Shown here one piece after another: positions 25,090 through 34,893 of a stretch of 64,000 nt of DNA. Within the stretch, counting starts at the first letter, position 1, and each line of letters begins with the position of its first letter. The DNA lies in NCBI RefSeq assembly GCF_001244995.1, contig NZ_LN869529.1:1630957-1694956 (forward strand), written 5' to 3'. Position numbers and translations under genes: made by a program. A model generated the notes under the pieces. The model did no database searches, had not been told where the DNA came from, and saw nothing but the letters and a program-made list of their open reading frames with translations. The DNA is from Intestinimonas massiliensis (ex Afouda et al. 2020) (GTDB lineage: Bacteria; Bacillota; Clostridia; Oscillospirales; Oscillospiraceae).

Positions 25090-26295
25090 ATGAAAAGAAG
25101 ACTCCCTCTCGAGGGCATGAAAGTACTGGACTTCACCATCGCGCTGGCCGGGCCTTTCACCGCTTGGCAGTTGGCCGATATGGGGGCCGAAGTGTGGAAA
25201 ATCGAGCGGGCGGGCGGCGGCGATCAGTGCCGGGCATGGGATCCCTTCCTCAACGATTTAGGCACCATGTTTGTATCTTACAATAAGAATAAAAAAAGTG
25301 TGGAAATGAACCTTGCCGCCCCAGAGGGCAAGGCTGTGATCTATGAGATGGCCAAGCAGGCCGATGTGGTCATCGAGAATTTTAAAAGCGGCTCCATCGA
25401 CCGGCTGGGGTTGGGCTATGAAAAGCTAAAGGAACTCAACCCCAGGCTGGTATTCATCTCCCTCAGCGGCTTTGGAGCCTCCGGCCCGCTGAGGAAGCTG
25501 CCCTGCTACGATGCCATCGCGGAGGCCCGCAGCGGCTTTGCCGCCTCCAACGGCGATCCGGAGGGCCCCCCCATGAAGGCGGGCAACTGCATCGGCGACA
25601 CCATCACCGGCCTGTACGGACTCAACGCGGTGCTCATGGCTCTCATCGACGCTCGCCGCACCGGGCAGGGCTGCCGCATCGACATGTCCATGATGGACGT
25701 GGGGATGCAGGCCTGTGAGGAGACCATTATGGACTTCAGCCTCCACGGCCAGGCTCAGGCTCGCTTCGGCGACCATGACCGCTTTACCTCCCCCTATGGG
25801 ATGTTTGAGGCCAGGGACGGCTGGTGTGTCATCATCGCCGACACCGAAGCGCGGTGGCGGGCCCTATGCGGAGCGCTGGATCATCCCGAATGGAAGGACG
25901 ATCCCCGCTTCAAGGATAACGCCTCCCGGGTGGCCCACAAAGATCATCTGGTAGAGGCCGTCACCTCCGCCACCGTCCTTCTGCGCCGGGCGGAGATCGA
26001 AGCCCGGCTGCTGGCCGTGGATGTGCCCGCCTCGGCGGTGCTCACCTTTATTGAGGCGTACACCTCGGACCATGCCAATCAGACGGGGCTCACCCAGTTG
26101 GTGGATCAAAAAAAGATCGGCCTGATGCGCTTCTATTCCAACCCCATCCGCTTTGACAACGAGACCATCCCCATCCGCCGGGGCGCTCCCCTGCTGGGGG
26201 AGGACACCACCCAGGTCTTGAGGGAGCTGGGTTACTCCCAGGCGGAGATCGACCGACTGTATGCGGATGGCGTGGTCGGCGCCAGCCTGATCTGA
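25090..26295 (+). CDS. Family III CoA-transferase, CaiB-like
   Basis: The 401-residue enzyme has the full family III pattern: GPFTAWQLADMGAEVWKIE, YNKNKKSVEMNL, GLGYEKLKELNPRLVFISLS and the catalytic CIGDTITGLYG with Asp170. Such enzymes move CoA from a CoA-thioester product to the incoming acid, as CaiB does with gamma-butyrobetainyl-CoA and carnitine or crotonobetaine. It follows the Asp-less paralogue by 27 bases, with AAAGGAG before the ATG, so the two may form a heteromer. The actual substrate is not known. Confidence 0.9.
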   Translation: MKRRLPLEGMKVLDFTIALAGPFTAWQLADMGAEVWKIERAGGGDQCRAWDPFLNDLGTMFVSYNKNKKSVEMNLAAPEGKAVIYEMAKQADVVIENFKSGSIDRLGLGYEKLKELNPRLVFISLSGFGASGPLRKLPCYDAIAEARSGFAASNGDPEGPPMKAGNCIGDTITGLYGLNAVLMALIDARRTGQGCRIDMSMMDVGMQACEETIMDFSLHGQAQARFGDHDRFTSPYGMFEARDGWCVIIADTEARWRALCGALDHPEWKDDPRFKDNASRVAHKDHLVEAVTSATVLLRRAEIEARLLAVDVPASAVLTFIEAYTSDHANQTGLTQLVDQKKIGLMRFYSNPIRFDNETIPIRRGAPLLGEDTTQVLRELGYSQAEIDRLYADGVVGASLI

Positions 26296-26321
26296 CCTCT
26301 TGGAAAAAGGAGCGATGCCTG

Positions 26322-26951
26322 ATGGAGATACGGCGCGTGGTGGCCGGGGAGTTCTTTACCAACTGCTATGTGGTGTGGGGCGGCAAGCCTGGGATCGCGG
26401 TACTTATCGACCCGGCGGACGACGCGCCCGGACTGCTCCGGCTGCTGGATGGCCTGGGGCTCATCCCGGAGGCCGTCCTGCTCACCCACGGGCACTATGA
26501 CCACATTCTGGCGGTGCCCGGCCTGCAGGCGCGGTGGCCGGAGCTGCCTGTCTGGTGCCACCCCCTGGACGTGCCCCAGGCCCTGACCGAGCGGGACATG
26601 GGCCGGGTCTACCCCACTGTAGCGGCCTTCTCCAACCTGCGGCCTTTGGAGGACGGGCAGCGCCTCCGCCTGGCAGGACTGTCCATCCAGGCGCTCCACA
26701 CCCCGGGGCACACACCCGGCTCCGTCACCTTCCTGACAGGGGACGCACTGTTTACCGGGGACACCCTGTTTCGCGGAGAGATCGGCCGTACCGACTTTGC
26801 GGGGGGCGATGACGAGCAGATGGCCTCCTCGCTGGCCCGTCTGGCAGAACTGGAGGGGAATCTCCGGGTGCTGCCGGGCCACGAGGAGGACTCCACTCTG
26901 GAGCGGGAGCGGCAAACGAACCCCTGGCTGCGTGTTGCCGCGGAGATCTGA
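26322..26951 (+). CDS. MBL-fold metallohydrolase (glyoxalase II-like)
   Basis: The 209-residue protein has the metallo-beta-lactamase metal motif LTHGHYDHILAV (HxHxDH, about residues 53-64). The further His of HTPGHTPGS and the Asp of FTGDTLFRGEIGRTD follow, and a late GHEEDST. The compact YcbL-like form lacks the glyoxalase II C-terminal domain. In this operon it might act as a thioesterase or remove reactive thioesters; the family cannot settle this. It lies 26 bases after the CoA-transferase. Confidence 0.88.
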   Translation: MEIRRVVAGEFFTNCYVVWGGKPGIAVLIDPADDAPGLLRLLDGLGLIPEAVLLTHGHYDHILAVPGLQARWPELPVWCHPLDVPQALTERDMGRVYPTVAAFSNLRPLEDGQRLRLAGLSIQALHTPGHTPGSVTFLTGDALFTGDTLFRGEIGRTDFAGGDDEQMASSLARLAELEGNLRVLPGHEEDSTLERERQTNPWLRVAAEI

Positions 26952-26992
26952 GTATCCACTGCACAATGATTTCAAATATGAGGTGAACCACT

Positions 26993-27772
26993 ATGGAGAT
27001 CAAAAAGAACGTTCTGACTGAACTGCGGGACGGCGTGCTGATCGTCACCCTCAACCGGGAGGAGCGGCGCAACGCCATCGACCCCGACACCGCCAACGAG
27101 CTGGAAGCTATCTTCAATCACGCCGAAAAGGATCCCGCCGTGGGCGCCCTCCTCATTACCGGCGCCGGGGAGCGCAGCTTCTGCGCCGGGGAGGATCTGG
27201 CCGCACTGGGAGAAAATGGTGAGTGTCTTACCGAGACGGAGCACGGCTTTGCCGGCATCACCGAGCGGCTGTGCCCCAAGCCCATTGTGTGCGCCTGCAA
27301 TGGTACGGCGGTAGCCGGGGGACTGGAGATTGCCCTGGCCTGCGACGTGATTGTGGCCGCCGACCACGCGCGCTTCGGCCTTACCGAGGTGAAGGTGGGT
27401 CTGTTGGCCACCAGCGGCGGCCTGGTTCGCCTTCCCAAGCTTATCCCTGCCAAGATCGCCTCCGAGATGTGCCTCACCGGCAACCTCATCAACGCCCAAC
27501 GGGCCTATGAGGTGGGGCTGGTCAACCATGTGGTTCCCAAGGAGCAGGTGATGGACAAGGCGATGGAGCTGGCCAAGCGGATGGCTGCCAACGCCCCCAT
27601 CCCCATGCGGCTGGCCAAGCAGATCCTCCACATGGCCCCCCATACCTCTGTGGAAGACGGGATGCGGGTGTGCCGCTACATGGCCTGGAAGTACGTGGAG
27701 GGCACCGAAGACGCCAAGGAGGGCCCCCAGGCTTTTCTGGAGAAGCGCCCGCCCCAGTGGAAGGGCCGCTGA
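26993..27772 (+). CDS. CaiD-like enoyl-CoA hydratase (crotonase family)
   Basis: The 259-residue crotonase-fold protein has oxyanion-hole segments SFCAGEDLAALG and CNGTAVAGGLEIALACD, and catalytic Glu candidates in GLEIAL and GLTEVKVGLLATSGG. The C-terminal stretch EDAKEGPQAFLEKRPPQWKG is strikingly like the end of CaiD (carnitinyl-CoA dehydratase). It would hydrate or dehydrate the 3-hydroxyacyl/enoyl-CoA pair in the island. GAGGTG precedes the ATG. The substrate remains inferred. Confidence 0.88.
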   Translation: MEIKKNVLTELRDGVLIVTLNREERRNAIDPDTANELEAIFNHAEKDPAVGALLITGAGERSFCAGEDLAALGENGECLTETEHGFAGITERLCPKPIVCACNGTAVAGGLEIALACDVIVAADHARFGLTEVKVGLLATSGGLVRLPKLIPAKIASEMCLTGNLINAQRAYEVGLVNHVVPKEQVMDKAMELAKRMAANAPIPMRLAKQILHMAPHTSVEDGMRVCRYMAWKYVEGTEDAKEGPQAFLEKRPPQWKGR

Positions 27773-27848
27773 ATCCTGTTGGGATGGGCTCTCCGCTTTT
27801 GAGCGGAACGGGCCGCCAAAATAACTGAATTTATGGAGGAACGCAAGT

Positions 27849-28985
27849 ATGGATTTCAAGCCGACTGAGGAACAGGAGCTGATGGTACAGGCCATCGAAG
27901 AGGCAATGACCCGGGAAAACCTGGAGACCTACTTTCAGGACTGCGACCGGGAGCACAAGCACCCCAAGAAGTGGTGGGATCTGCTGGACGAGCTGGGCTT
28001 GTTCAGTATGTTCCTGCCCGAGGAAGCGGGCGGCGACGGTGAAGGGGCCATCACCATGTTCCTGGTGATGGAGGCGCTGGGGCGCTGCGGCGGGCCCATC
28101 TATCTCTTCTGGGATCACGTGAAGGCCGACGCCCTGCTGGAAAATGGCACCAAGGAGCAGATCGACAAATTCATGCCCATGTTCTTTGAGGGCAAGCCCG
28201 CCTTCGCCCAGGGCTTCTCCGAGCCGAATGCGGGTACCGATCTGTCCCCCGCCACCATCTCCACCACCTACACCCGCCGCAACGGCAAGGTGTATATCAA
28301 CGGTCACAAGCACTTCATCTCCGGCGCCCAGGACAGCGACTACTGTCTCACCCTGGCCAAAAACGCGGAGAACCCCGAGCAGCTCACCCTTTGGTTCGTG
28401 CCCACAAACGTACCCAACTGCAAGAAGGAGCCCATGGAAAAGATGGGCATCCACATGGAGAACGTCAACGACATCTGGTTCGATGAGGTGGAAATCGACG
28501 AGTCCGACATGTTCTCCTTCGAGGGCAACGGCCTGATGGCCACCAGCAAGGGCTTCGACTATGAGCGGCTGATCGATGCCTTCAACGCTTACGGCCAGGC
28601 CCTGTGCGCCTATGAGGACGCCTGCCGCTACGCCAACCAGCGGATCGTCAAGGGCCAGGAGATCGGCCGGCTCCAGCTCATTCAAAACCACATCATGGAG
28701 ATGACCATGCGCATCGAGGCCATGCGCAATATGCTGCTCCACTACGCCTGGAACAAGGACAATGGGATGCTCACCCGGGCGGAGGCCTCCATCGCCAAGC
28801 AGTTCTGCTCCGAGAGCGCCAACATCGTGGTGGATCACGCCCTCCAGATCCTGGGCGGCATCGGCTTCTGCGGCAGCCGGGTCAGCCGCATCTACCGCGA
28901 CCTGCGCATCACCCGCATCTCCGGCGGCACCGGCGAGATCCAGACCGTCATCGCCACCCGCCAAGTGCTCAAGAAGTACCGCTGA
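27849..28985 (+). CDS. CaiA-like acyl-CoA dehydrogenase/enoyl-CoA reductase
   Basis: The 378-residue flavoprotein of the ACAD family has SEPNAGTDLS in the FAD/substrate region, YANQRIVKGQEIGRLQLIQ and ILGGIGFCGSRVSRIYRDLR. The usual catalytic Glu in the C-terminal EGT motif is absent (ISGGTGEIQ). A Glu is instead present at residue 239 in GFDYERL, the alternative position used by isovaleryl- and long-chain-type enzymes. Both the ERL motif and the end (SGGTGEIQ ... VLKKYR) match CaiA, crotonobetainyl-CoA reductase. It would use the ETF encoded across the divergent region. Confidence 0.9.
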   Translation: MDFKPTEEQELMVQAIEEAMTRENLETYFQDCDREHKHPKKWWDLLDELGLFSMFLPEEAGGDGEGAITMFLVMEALGRCGGPIYLFWDHVKADALLENGTKEQIDKFMPMFFEGKPAFAQGFSEPNAGTDLSPATISTTYTRRNGKVYINGHKHFISGAQDSDYCLTLAKNAENPEQLTLWFVPTNVPNCKKEPMEKMGIHMENVNDIWFDEVEIDESDMFSFEGNGLMATSKGFDYERLIDAFNAYGQALCAYEDACRYANQRIVKGQEIGRLQLIQNHIMEMTMRIEAMRNMLLHYAWNKDNGMLTRAEASIAKQFCSESANIVVDHALQILGGIGFCGSRVSRIYRDLRITRISGGTGEIQTVIATRQVLKKYR

Positions 28986-29027
28986 GCCCCAAGCCCCGAA
29001 AAGTCATTCGTAAAGGAGAGTTTTTCC

Positions 29028-30167
29028 GTGGAATTTAAATGGAACGACGAGCAGCAGCTCATGCAGACCATGTTCCGGGAGTTCGTTGACAAGGAGCTGC
29101 GTCCCATCGCCGCCGAGCTGGACGAGCAGGAGCGCTTCCCCTTCGAGCTGATCCCCAAGATGGGCGAGATCGGCCTTCTGGGCATTCCTGTCGCCGAGGA
29201 GTTCGGCGGTGTGGGTATGGGCACCCTGGAATACGTCATGGCGGTGGAGGAGATCTCCAAGGCCTGCGCCAGCACCGGTGTCACCATTTCCGCCCACACC
29301 TCCCTGTGCTGCTGGCCCATTGAGCACTTCGGCACCCAGGAGCAGAAGGAAAAATACCTGCCCGACCTGGCCACCGGCGAAAAGCTGGGCGCCTTCGGCC
29401 TCACCGAGCCCAACGCCGGCACCGACGCCGCCATGCAGCGTACTACCGCGGAGGACAAAGGGGATCACTGGCTGCTCAACGGCTCCAAGGTCTTCATCAC
29501 CAATGGCGAGGTGGCCGACGTATACGTGGTGTTCGCCATGACCGACAAGGCCGCGGGCAACAAGGGCATCTCCGCCTTCCTCCTGGAGAAGGGCATGGAG
29601 GGCTTCAGCTTCGGCAGTCACGAGAAGAAAATGGGTATCCGCGCCTCCTCCACCTGCGAGCTGGTGTTCGAGGACGTGAAAGTGCCCAAGGAGAACCTGC
29701 TGGGCGAGCTCAACAAGGGCTTCCAGATTGCCATGATGACCCTGGACGGCGGGCGCATCGGCATCGCCGCTCAGGCATTGGGTATCGCCCAGGGCGCCAT
29801 CGACGAGACGGTGAAGTACGTCAAGGATCGGGTCCAGTTCGGCCGACCCATCTCCAAGTTCCAGAACACTCAGTTTATGTTGGCAGAGATGCAAACCCGG
29901 GTGGACGCTGCCCGGATGCTGGTCTACCGGGCGGCCGCCATCAAGGACGCCGGGGAGCCCTATTCCTCCGAGGCGGCCATGGCCAAGCTGTTCGCCTCCG
30001 AGACTGCCCGTGAGGTGACCTGGCGGGCGGTACAGCTCTTCGGAGGCTATGGCTATACCCGGGATTACCCCGTAGAGCGCATGATGCGGGATGCCAAGAT
30101 CACCGAGATCTACGAGGGCACCTCTGAGGTTCAGAAAATGGTCATCTCCTCCCGCATGGGCCTGTAA
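29028..30167 (+). CDS. Acyl-CoA dehydrogenase, butyryl-CoA dehydrogenase type
   Basis: The 379-residue ACAD has the conventional layout: TEPNAGTDAAMQ (about 125-136), MGIRASSTCELVFEDVKVP, RVQFGRPISKFQ and QLFGGYGYTRDYPVERMMRD. It retains the classical catalytic Glu in EIYEGTSEVQ near residue 363. GTG start with TAAAGGAGAG upstream. It differs in catalytic type from the CaiA-like copy 42 bases before it, so the operon probably handles two different acyl-CoA oxidation/reduction steps or two substrates. Confidence 0.92.
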   Translation: MEFKWNDEQQLMQTMFREFVDKELRPIAAELDEQERFPFELIPKMGEIGLLGIPVAEEFGGVGMGTLEYVMAVEEISKACASTGVTISAHTSLCCWPIEHFGTQEQKEKYLPDLATGEKLGAFGLTEPNAGTDAAMQRTTAEDKGDHWLLNGSKVFITNGEVADVYVVFAMTDKAAGNKGISAFLLEKGMEGFSFGSHEKKMGIRASSTCELVFEDVKVPKENLLGELNKGFQIAMMTLDGGRIGIAAQALGIAQGAIDETVKYVKDRVQFGRPISKFQNTQFMLAEMQTRVDAARMLVYRAAAIKDAGEPYSSEAAMAKLFASETAREVTWRAVQLFGGYGYTRDYPVERMMRDAKITEIYEGTSEVQKMVISSRMGL

Positions 30168-30240
30168 AAGCCTGTCCAACAATCTGACCCGGAGGGCGCC
30201 TTCCACTGGCGCCCTCCCTCACAGAAAGGAGCTCGATCAA

Positions 30241-30378
30241 GTGGGAGAGATCCTCTACTCCATCCTCATTGGCGGCTTCCTGGTTTTGTCCGGAATTTTC
30301 ATGAACATCTATCTGCGGTGGGAGGAAAAAAAGTGGACTTCTGAGGACAAAGGGGAGCGGAACGGAGGCGGCGCATGA
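30241..30378 (+). CDS. Small single-span accessory protein of the sodium symporter
   Basis: The 45-residue protein has one hydrophobic helix (ILYSILIGGFLVLSGIFMNIYL) followed by a charged tail. GTG at 30241 follows AAAGGAG, and the stop overlaps the symporter ATG by four bases. Such tiny membrane partners occur before some SSS-family symporters. It is likely a stabilising or accessory subunit; no enzymatic motif is present. Confidence 0.72.
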   Translation: MGEILYSILIGGFLVLSGIFMNIYLRWEEKKWTSEDKGERNGGGA

Positions 30379-31988
30379 ACGTCTTCTTCCTCGGCGTCAT
30401 CGTCAGCATCGTAGTCTACCTGGTCGTGGGCCTGTCGGCGGGACGTAAGGTCAAGGATATCGACGACTATTACGTCAGCGGCCGCAACGCCCCGACCATC
30501 CTCATCGCCGGAACCCTGTTTGCCTCCATGCTGTCGGTCAATGGCTTTATGGGGGATCAGGGCTTCTGCTACACCGGAAATATCACCACTCTGGTGCTGC
30601 TCAACTCCATGTGCGCCTGCGGCTATGTGTTCGGTCCGCTGTTCTTCGGCCGCTACCTCCGCCGGTCTGAGTGCGGCACCATGCCCGAGTACTTCGGTGT
30701 CCGCTACAAGGATCCCCGCATCCGCCGTGTCGCGGGCATCATTACCATCATCTCGCTGACCGCTTACCTGCTGGCCTGCATCACCGGCGTGGGTATCCTC
30801 ATGCAGGAGCTCACCGGGCTGAGTTACGAGCTATGCCTGTTCATCGCGTGGGCCTGTTTTACCGCGTTTACCTTCTATTCCGGCTCCAAGGGCGTTATCA
30901 TCACCGATACCATGATGTTCATGGTGTTCATCGTGGCCGCCATTATCGCCGGGCCCTACATCTTCAACGCCCAGGGAGGTCTGGGCAGCCTGCTGGAGAA
31001 CCTGATGAATAACCCCGCCGCCGCTGAAGGCCTGTTGGATTATCATGGCAACATCCCCGGCACCGGAGCGTCCGACGTGTTCGGCGCGGTGATGTATGCC
31101 GTCACCATGGGCATCATCTGGTTCATCACTGTAGGCGTCTCTCCCTGGCAGGCGGGACGCAACCTGATGGCCAAAAACGAGCACGTCATCTTCCGCGCCG
31201 GTGCGGTGGCCGCCGTGTGCACCACCGTGTTTCTGCTGTACGTAAACCTCATGTCCATCTCGGTCATCAATCTGGCGCCCAATCTGGAAGATCCCCAGCG
31301 GGTGCTTATCTGGGCGGCGTTCAACGTTATGCCCAAGCTGGTGGGTACCCTGCTGCTGGCCGGCATCATGGCCGCGGGGCTCTCCTCCGCCTCCACCTTC
31401 CTGTCGGTGGTGGGCTTCTCGGTGACCTCGGACATTTTCCCCGTAGCGTTCAAGGACGAGAAACATCAGCTGCACACCAGCCGTGTTATTATGCTGGCGG
31501 TAGGCATTGTCTCCCTCATCCTGGCCTATCTGGGCCTGGGCGGCGTGCGAGTGATCTCCTGGTTTGCCTCCACCATTATTGCCGCCTCCTGGCTGGTGCC
31601 CGGCGTGGGCAGTATTCTGTCTGGCAAGCTGTCCGCCACTGGAGCCCGGTGGTCCATGACGGCGGGCTTCTTGGGCTTCATCCTCTCGAAGTGTCTGGTG
31701 GGCTTCGGGGCAGGCCCCTTCCATAGCATCTTGATCAACTTTCTGGACCCCTTCTTCATCGGGCTGTATCTCAGCCTGGCCTTCGCGGTCATTGGCTCCA
31801 AGCTCCGCCCGGTGACGCCGGAGGAGTCCGCCTACCGGGACAAGCTGCTTGTGCTGCCCCAGGGGGAGCGGGCGGCCCGTGAGTACCAGATCGACCGGCG
31901 TTACGGCTGGCTCCTCATCGTCATGGGGGTCCTTACAACCCTGTTTTTGCTGCTGACCTGGGCTCTGCCCTACAACGGCCTGATCTGA
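30375..31988 (+). CDS. SSS-family sodium:solute symporter
   Basis: The 537-residue carrier has about 13 hydrophobic segments. SSS features include the early GRKVKDIDDYYVSGRNAP loop, GTLFASMLSVNGFMGDQGFCY, the GVGILMQELTGLSYE region and the FLSVVGFSVTSDIFP stretch with Ser/Thr residues near the sodium site. It overlaps the small accessory gene and most likely imports the acid degraded by the island. It is not a BCCT-type carrier, so the CaiT carnitine exchange mechanism is not what is used here. Confidence 0.88.
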   Translation: MNVFFLGVIVSIVVYLVVGLSAGRKVKDIDDYYVSGRNAPTILIAGTLFASMLSVNGFMGDQGFCYTGNITTLVLLNSMCACGYVFGPLFFGRYLRRSECGTMPEYFGVRYKDPRIRRVAGIITIISLTAYLLACITGVGILMQELTGLSYELCLFIAWACFTAFTFYSGSKGVIITDTMMFMVFIVAAIIAGPYIFNAQGGLGSLLENLMNNPAAAEGLLDYHGNIPGTGASDVFGAVMYAVTMGIIWFITVGVSPWQAGRNLMAKNEHVIFRAGAVAAVCTTVFLLYVNLMSISVINLAPNLEDPQRVLIWAAFNVMPKLVGTLLLAGIMAAGLSSASTFLSVVGFSVTSDIFPVAFKDEKHQLHTSRVIMLAVGIVSLILAYLGLGGVRVISWFASTIIAASWLVPGVGSILSGKLSATGARWSMTAGFLGFILSKCLVGFGAGPFHSILINFLDPFFIGLYLSLAFAVIGSKLRPVTPEESAYRDKLLVLPQGERAAREYQIDRRYGWLLIVMGVLTTLFLLLTWALPYNGLI

Positions 31989-32226
31989 CCGGCTCACATC
32001 TGCGTCGCGAAGAGGAATATCCCCCTTTTGCCGGCTGCCCCGCTGAGGAAGGCCCTTGGATGGGCGGTGGCCCGCCTGCCCGGCATGTGCGCCGAGGCGG
32101 AGCCCAACATGCTCATATTGGCCATTTACTCGGTATTGCCTTTCAGAGGGGGTAAGAGAGCAGAAGCGAGAGCCCGCGGCAATTCGGCCCAATCAAACAA
32201 AATAAAAAATTTTGGAGGAGTCTGTC

Positions 32227-33498
32227 ATGAAGAAAAACAAAACCGCCAAGTTTTTGACCTTCATCCTGCTGGTTCTGGCCATGAACACCATCTACGTGCT
32301 GCCCTACCTCATGTACACCTATTATACCCCCCTCCAGGAGGCGATGGGCCTGGTGGGCCGGGACGCGGATTACGGCAAACTGCTCAATGTTTACGGTATC
32401 GCCAACGTGATTCTGTATCTGCCCGGCGGCTGGATCGCCGACAAATTTAACCCCAAGAAGCTGCTGGTCTTCTCCATGATCAGCACTGGCATCCTGGGCC
32501 TGTGGGAAGCCACCTGGCCCAGCTACTCCATGCTTATGCTCATCCACGTGCTGTGGGCGGTCACCACCGTGCTCACCTTCTGGTCCTCCTCCGTCAAGTG
32601 TGTCAACCTGCTGGCCGACGCCGATGAGCAGGGCAGCATGTTCGGCAGCCTGGAGGCCATGCGCGGCGTGGTGGGCCTCATTGTCACCACCATCTGCGTG
32701 GGTCTGTTCAACCTGTTCCGCTCCGATAGTTCCAAAGCCATGGGCTCCATCGTGGCCGTGGTATCCGTCATCATGATCGCCGTGGGCATCGCCCTGGCTC
32801 TGCTCATGCCCAAGTTCAACAACCTGCATGCCACCAACGACTCCCTGCTCGACAGCATCAAGGCCATGGGCGTGGCCTTCAAGCTCCCCATCACCTATGT
32901 GCTGGCCGGCCTCATCTTCTGCGGCTCCATGACGTACGCATCCTCCAGCTACTACGCCCCCTACCTCCAGAAATTCTGCGGCATGCCCACCGAGATCGCC
33001 GTCACCTTCACCAACTACCGGGCCATTATTTGTCAATTGATTGCCGCCTCCCTCGCCGCCGTGCTGGCCGCCAAGCTGAAGAATTCCAGCCTGCCCATGA
33101 TCGGGGCCGGCATCGTGGGCATCGTGTGCTTCGTGGGCATGACCCTCGTTCCCGCCTCCGCTGCCGTACTGTGGCCCGTGATGATCCTCACCATCGTCGC
33201 CTCCATGGCCGTGTATTTCTTCCGCGCCCTGTACTACGCCACCGTGGACGAGAGCGGCACCCCCAAGAACGTCGTGGGCAGCGTCATCGGCATCGCCTCT
33301 CTAATCGGCTTCCTGCCCGACACCTTCTACACCTCTCTGTGCGGTAAGTGGCTGGAGGCTGACCCCACCGGCACAAGCGGCTACCAAAAAATATTTATTG
33401 CCGCTTGCTGCGCCATGGTGCTGGGCTTGGTGTGCTCTTTCTTGGCTGAGCGCCTCATCAAGAAATACCGCAGCTCCGCTTCCGCCTCTGCGAAGTAA
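32227..33498 (+). CDS. Major facilitator superfamily transporter
   Basis: The 423-residue protein has twelve predicted helices. After the first helix comes LPYLMYTYYTPLQEAMGL, a pattern of oxalate/nitrate-type MFS carriers, and NVILYLPGGWIADKFNPKKLLVFS holds the MFS loop motif (GGWIADKFNPKK). The ATG at 32227 follows TTGGAGGAG. A 238-base gap separates it from the symporter, so it may have its own promoter. It could export the reduced product or import a second substrate; direction is unknown. Confidence 0.87.
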   Translation: MKKNKTAKFLTFILLVLAMNTIYVLPYLMYTYYTPLQEAMGLVGRDADYGKLLNVYGIANVILYLPGGWIADKFNPKKLLVFSMISTGILGLWEATWPSYSMLMLIHVLWAVTTVLTFWSSSVKCVNLLADADEQGSMFGSLEAMRGVVGLIVTTICVGLFNLFRSDSSKAMGSIVAVVSVIMIAVGIALALLMPKFNNLHATNDSLLDSIKAMGVAFKLPITYVLAGLIFCGSMTYASSSYYAPYLQKFCGMPTEIAVTFTNYRAIICQLIAASLAAVLAAKLKNSSLPMIGAGIVGIVCFVGMTLVPASAAVLWPVMILTIVASMAVYFFRALYYATVDESGTPKNVVGSVIGIASLIGFLPDTFYTSLCGKWLEADPTGTSGYQKIFIAACCAMVLGLVCSFLAERLIKKYRSSASASAK

Positions 33499-33594
33499 TC
33501 CCCGTCCCCTAACGCGGAGCTGCCCCCATGCGGCTGCTCCGCGTTTCCCCACTTGCTTGCCAAGCAAAAGATCCGAGAAAGGAACGATTCAGCA

Positions 33595-34761
33595 ATGAAA
33601 TTTGAGTTCGACACCGCCCACTCCCGTGTGGGCATGGAGTCCGCCAAGTGGGATGCCATCGGCCCCAACCCCGCCCAGGGTGTGGTGCCCCTGTCCGTGG
33701 CCGATATGGAACTGCTCTCCCCGCCTGAGATCATCGAGGAGCTGAAGAGCACCGCCGAGTTTGGCATGTGGGGCTACACCTGGTGGGGCCAGCGGTACGC
33801 CGACGCCGTCAAGCACTGGCTGTCCACCCGCCACGGCTGGGACATCCAGAAGGACTGGATCATCCAGACCAACGGTGTGGTCCAGACGCTGTACGCCTCC
33901 GTCCGAGCCTTCACCCAGCCCGGGGACAATGTGCTGCTCCTGACCCCTGTTTACTACCCCTTCTACCGGGCGGTGAACCTGAACGGCCGCAAAGTGGTGG
34001 AGAGCCCCATCCGTCTGGTGGAAGGCCGTTATGAGGTGGACTTTGACGACTTTGAGGAAAAAGCCAAGCAGTGCAAGATGTTCCTGCTGTGCTCCCCCCA
34101 TAACCCGATGGGCCGGGTGTGGAGCGAAGAGGAGCTGTGCCGTATGGGCGATATCTGCCTGAAGCACAACGTGCTGGTGGTCAGCGACGAGATTCACTTC
34201 GATATCATCATGCCCGGTCACAAGCACGTCAGCTACCCCACGCTGGGAGAGAAGTACGCCAACAACTGCGTCATGTGCTGTGCCGCCAGCAAGACCTTCT
34301 CTCTGGCGGGCCTTTGCGTGGCCAACGCCATCATCCCCAACCCCGAGCTGCGCGATAAGCTGAACAACGAGGTAAACATCTCCGGCTGCTATACCTACAG
34401 CATCTTCGGCCTCCGGGCTCTGGAGGCCGGTTATATGAAGTGCGCCGAGTGGGTGGATCAGCTCAATGAGCACATCTGGGGCAACTACCTCTATTTTAAG
34501 GAGTTCATGGCGAAGCATTTCCCTGAGGTGTGGGTAGCCGATCTGGAGGGCACCTATTTGTGCTGGTTCGACTGCCGCTGCTTTGGCATGGACGGCGAGA
34601 CCCTGGCCAAGTTTCTTCAGGAGAAGGCCCAACTGTTCCTGGACGATGGCTACATCTTCGGCACAGCTGGGGACGGCTTTGAGCGGATCAATCTGGCCTG
34701 CACCCGGAAAGTGCTGGAGGAGGCCCTGCTCCGCTTCAAGGCCGCTATGGATCAGCGGTAA
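33595..34761 (+). CDS. MalY/PatB-type PLP enzyme (aminotransferase/C-S lyase)
   Basis: This 388-residue fold-type I PLP enzyme has MalY/PatB features: VPLSVADMELLSPPEIIE, YTWWGQRYADAVKHWLSTRH, CSPHNPMGRVWSEEEL, VVSDEIHFDI (Asp binding the cofactor) and ASKTFSLAGL with the PLP Lys. This group mostly cleaves C-S bonds in cystathionine-like compounds; some members transaminate. It sits near the end of the island after the MFS gene, so it might release a sulphur- or nitrogen-containing substrate or act on the product. Confidence 0.88.
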   Translation: MKFEFDTAHSRVGMESAKWDAIGPNPAQGVVPLSVADMELLSPPEIIEELKSTAEFGMWGYTWWGQRYADAVKHWLSTRHGWDIQKDWIIQTNGVVQTLYASVRAFTQPGDNVLLLTPVYYPFYRAVNLNGRKVVESPIRLVEGRYEVDFDDFEEKAKQCKMFLLCSPHNPMGRVWSEEELCRMGDICLKHNVLVVSDEIHFDIIMPGHKHVSYPTLGEKYANNCVMCCAASKTFSLAGLCVANAIIPNPELRDKLNNEVNISGCYTYSIFGLRALEAGYMKCAEWVDQLNEHIWGNYLYFKEFMAKHFPEVWVADLEGTYLCWFDCRCFGMDGETLAKFLQEKAQLFLDDGYIFGTAGDGFERINLACTRKVLEEALLRFKAAMDQR

Positions 34762-34893
34762 GCGCCGTATGCATCGTCAAAACGGAGTGCCTGGCGCTGC
34801 GCGGGCAGATCGCTACCACCTGGCAAGTACACCGCCGGAGCGCTAAAGCGGCTCCCAAAATAGCTGCTGTAAAAGAATAAGGAGGTATTCATC

